From the NCBI GenBank assembly GCA_030615035.1, contig JAUXAC010000042.1, positions 1-5,470 of the forward strand: 5,470 bases of DNA. The letters run 5' to 3'. This DNA comes from Dehalococcoidia bacterium (GTDB taxonomy: Bacteria; Chloroflexota; Dehalococcoidia; Dehalococcoidales; RBG-16-60-22). Under the pieces are notes generated by a model. The model was not told the DNA's origin, ran no database searches, and was given only the letters and a program-made list of their open reading frames with translations. How positions within the stretch are numbered: the stretch's first letter is position 1; every line of letters begins with the position of its first letter. Made by a program: the position numbers and the translations under genes. Positions 5,206 through 5,470 of the stretch are shown in pieces.

Positions 5206-5470
5206 CTAGCTTCCTCGCCTTTTTGTAAAATCATAGCAAAGCCTGTCCCAAGGATGCCACCAGTGACAAGGCCAGCTACCAGGAATGGCCAGCAACTAGG
5301 ACATTCTGGAGGCACTTCGTTTCCTCTAGCCGCGGCTATTAAGTTCAGTTTGGCGACTTCATTCCGCCCCAGCTCAAAGACTTCTCCCAGGGCGCCAGGC
5401 CAGAGTTCTATCACCTCCCGGTCGTTAAATAGGCAATAGGGAATATAATGCTCAGGGTCAGGGACTGGTT
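5202..5470 (-). CDS. C-terminal part of an unknown protein with a CxxC motif and a C-terminal membrane helix
   Basis: The frame is open from the right window edge (first full codon at 5468) to a TGA at 5202, giving 88 visible residues. A GTG at 5414 could be read as a start, but GGGAG sits directly against it with no usable spacing, and the frame upstream reads as ordinary protein (PDPEHYIPYCLFNDRE), so I treat the gene as truncated by the window. The visible part has a mixed polar region, ECPSCW (Cys at 56 and 59), and a hydrophobic, Gly-rich stretch at about 61-81 that looks like one membrane helix, then a short charged tail. The family is not recognised. It overlaps uppS by ATGA and is therefore probably cotranscribed and coupled with it. 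The CxxC might bind metal or form a disulfide. It could be a tail-anchored membrane protein or a phage-type lysis or structural component; the sequence does not decide. Confidence 0.6.
   Translation of the reverse strand, partial: PVPDPEHYIPYCLFNDREVIELWPGALGEVFELGRNEVAKLNLIAAARGNEVPPECPSCWPFLVAGLVTGGILGTGFAMILQKGEEAR

Overview
All supportable genes lie on the minus strand, so the window is best read from right to left. Strong Shine-Dalgarno sites, 4-base start/stop overlaps and a sigma70-type promoter indicate a bacterium or one of its viruses. The UppS sequence (an IRTAGE-x-RLSNF active-site segment) reminds me of Chloroflexota such as Dehalococcoidia, but that is an impression and not a proven assignment. 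No rRNA, tRNA, CRISPR array, insertion sequence, integrase or tailed-phage hallmark gene is visible.

Right part (5470 to 3901): a reading frame open at the window edge ends in a CxxC motif and a membrane helix. It overlaps uppS (cis-prenyl diphosphate synthase) by ATGA. Three bases after uppS comes a ribB-type DHBP synthase with an unusual N-terminal acidic loop. Neither enzyme has its usual partners here: there is no cdsA or dxr next to uppS, and no other rib gene next to ribB.

Middle (3904 to 3692): the most striking stretch. A TTGACA/TAATCT promoter overlaps the end of ribB. Its transcript would begin almost exactly at a set of interlocked inverted repeats that can fold into two mutually exclusive structures. 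Next comes a 15-bp intrinsic terminator, whose 5' arm can instead pair with a second downstream copy of its 3' arm. A very strong ribosome binding site follows. I read this as a candidate regulated (attenuated) mRNA leader that matches no riboswitch, T-box or leader-peptide class I recognise.

Left part (3691 to 1): three genes of unknown family come first: a Gly/Ala-rich multi-spanning membrane protein (142 aa), a beta-rich 352-aa protein, and a small beta-rich 102-aa protein. They look like a virion or surface-structure module. They are followed by a glycosyltransferase-methyltransferase fusion and, overlapping it by GTGA, a radical SAM enzyme cut by the left edge. A plausible but unproven reading is a provirus or virus-derived cassette, possibly tailless and membrane-containing, with structural genes, surface-modification enzymes and an accessory isoprenoid-carrier gene. 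The alternative is a chromosomal cell-envelope locus.
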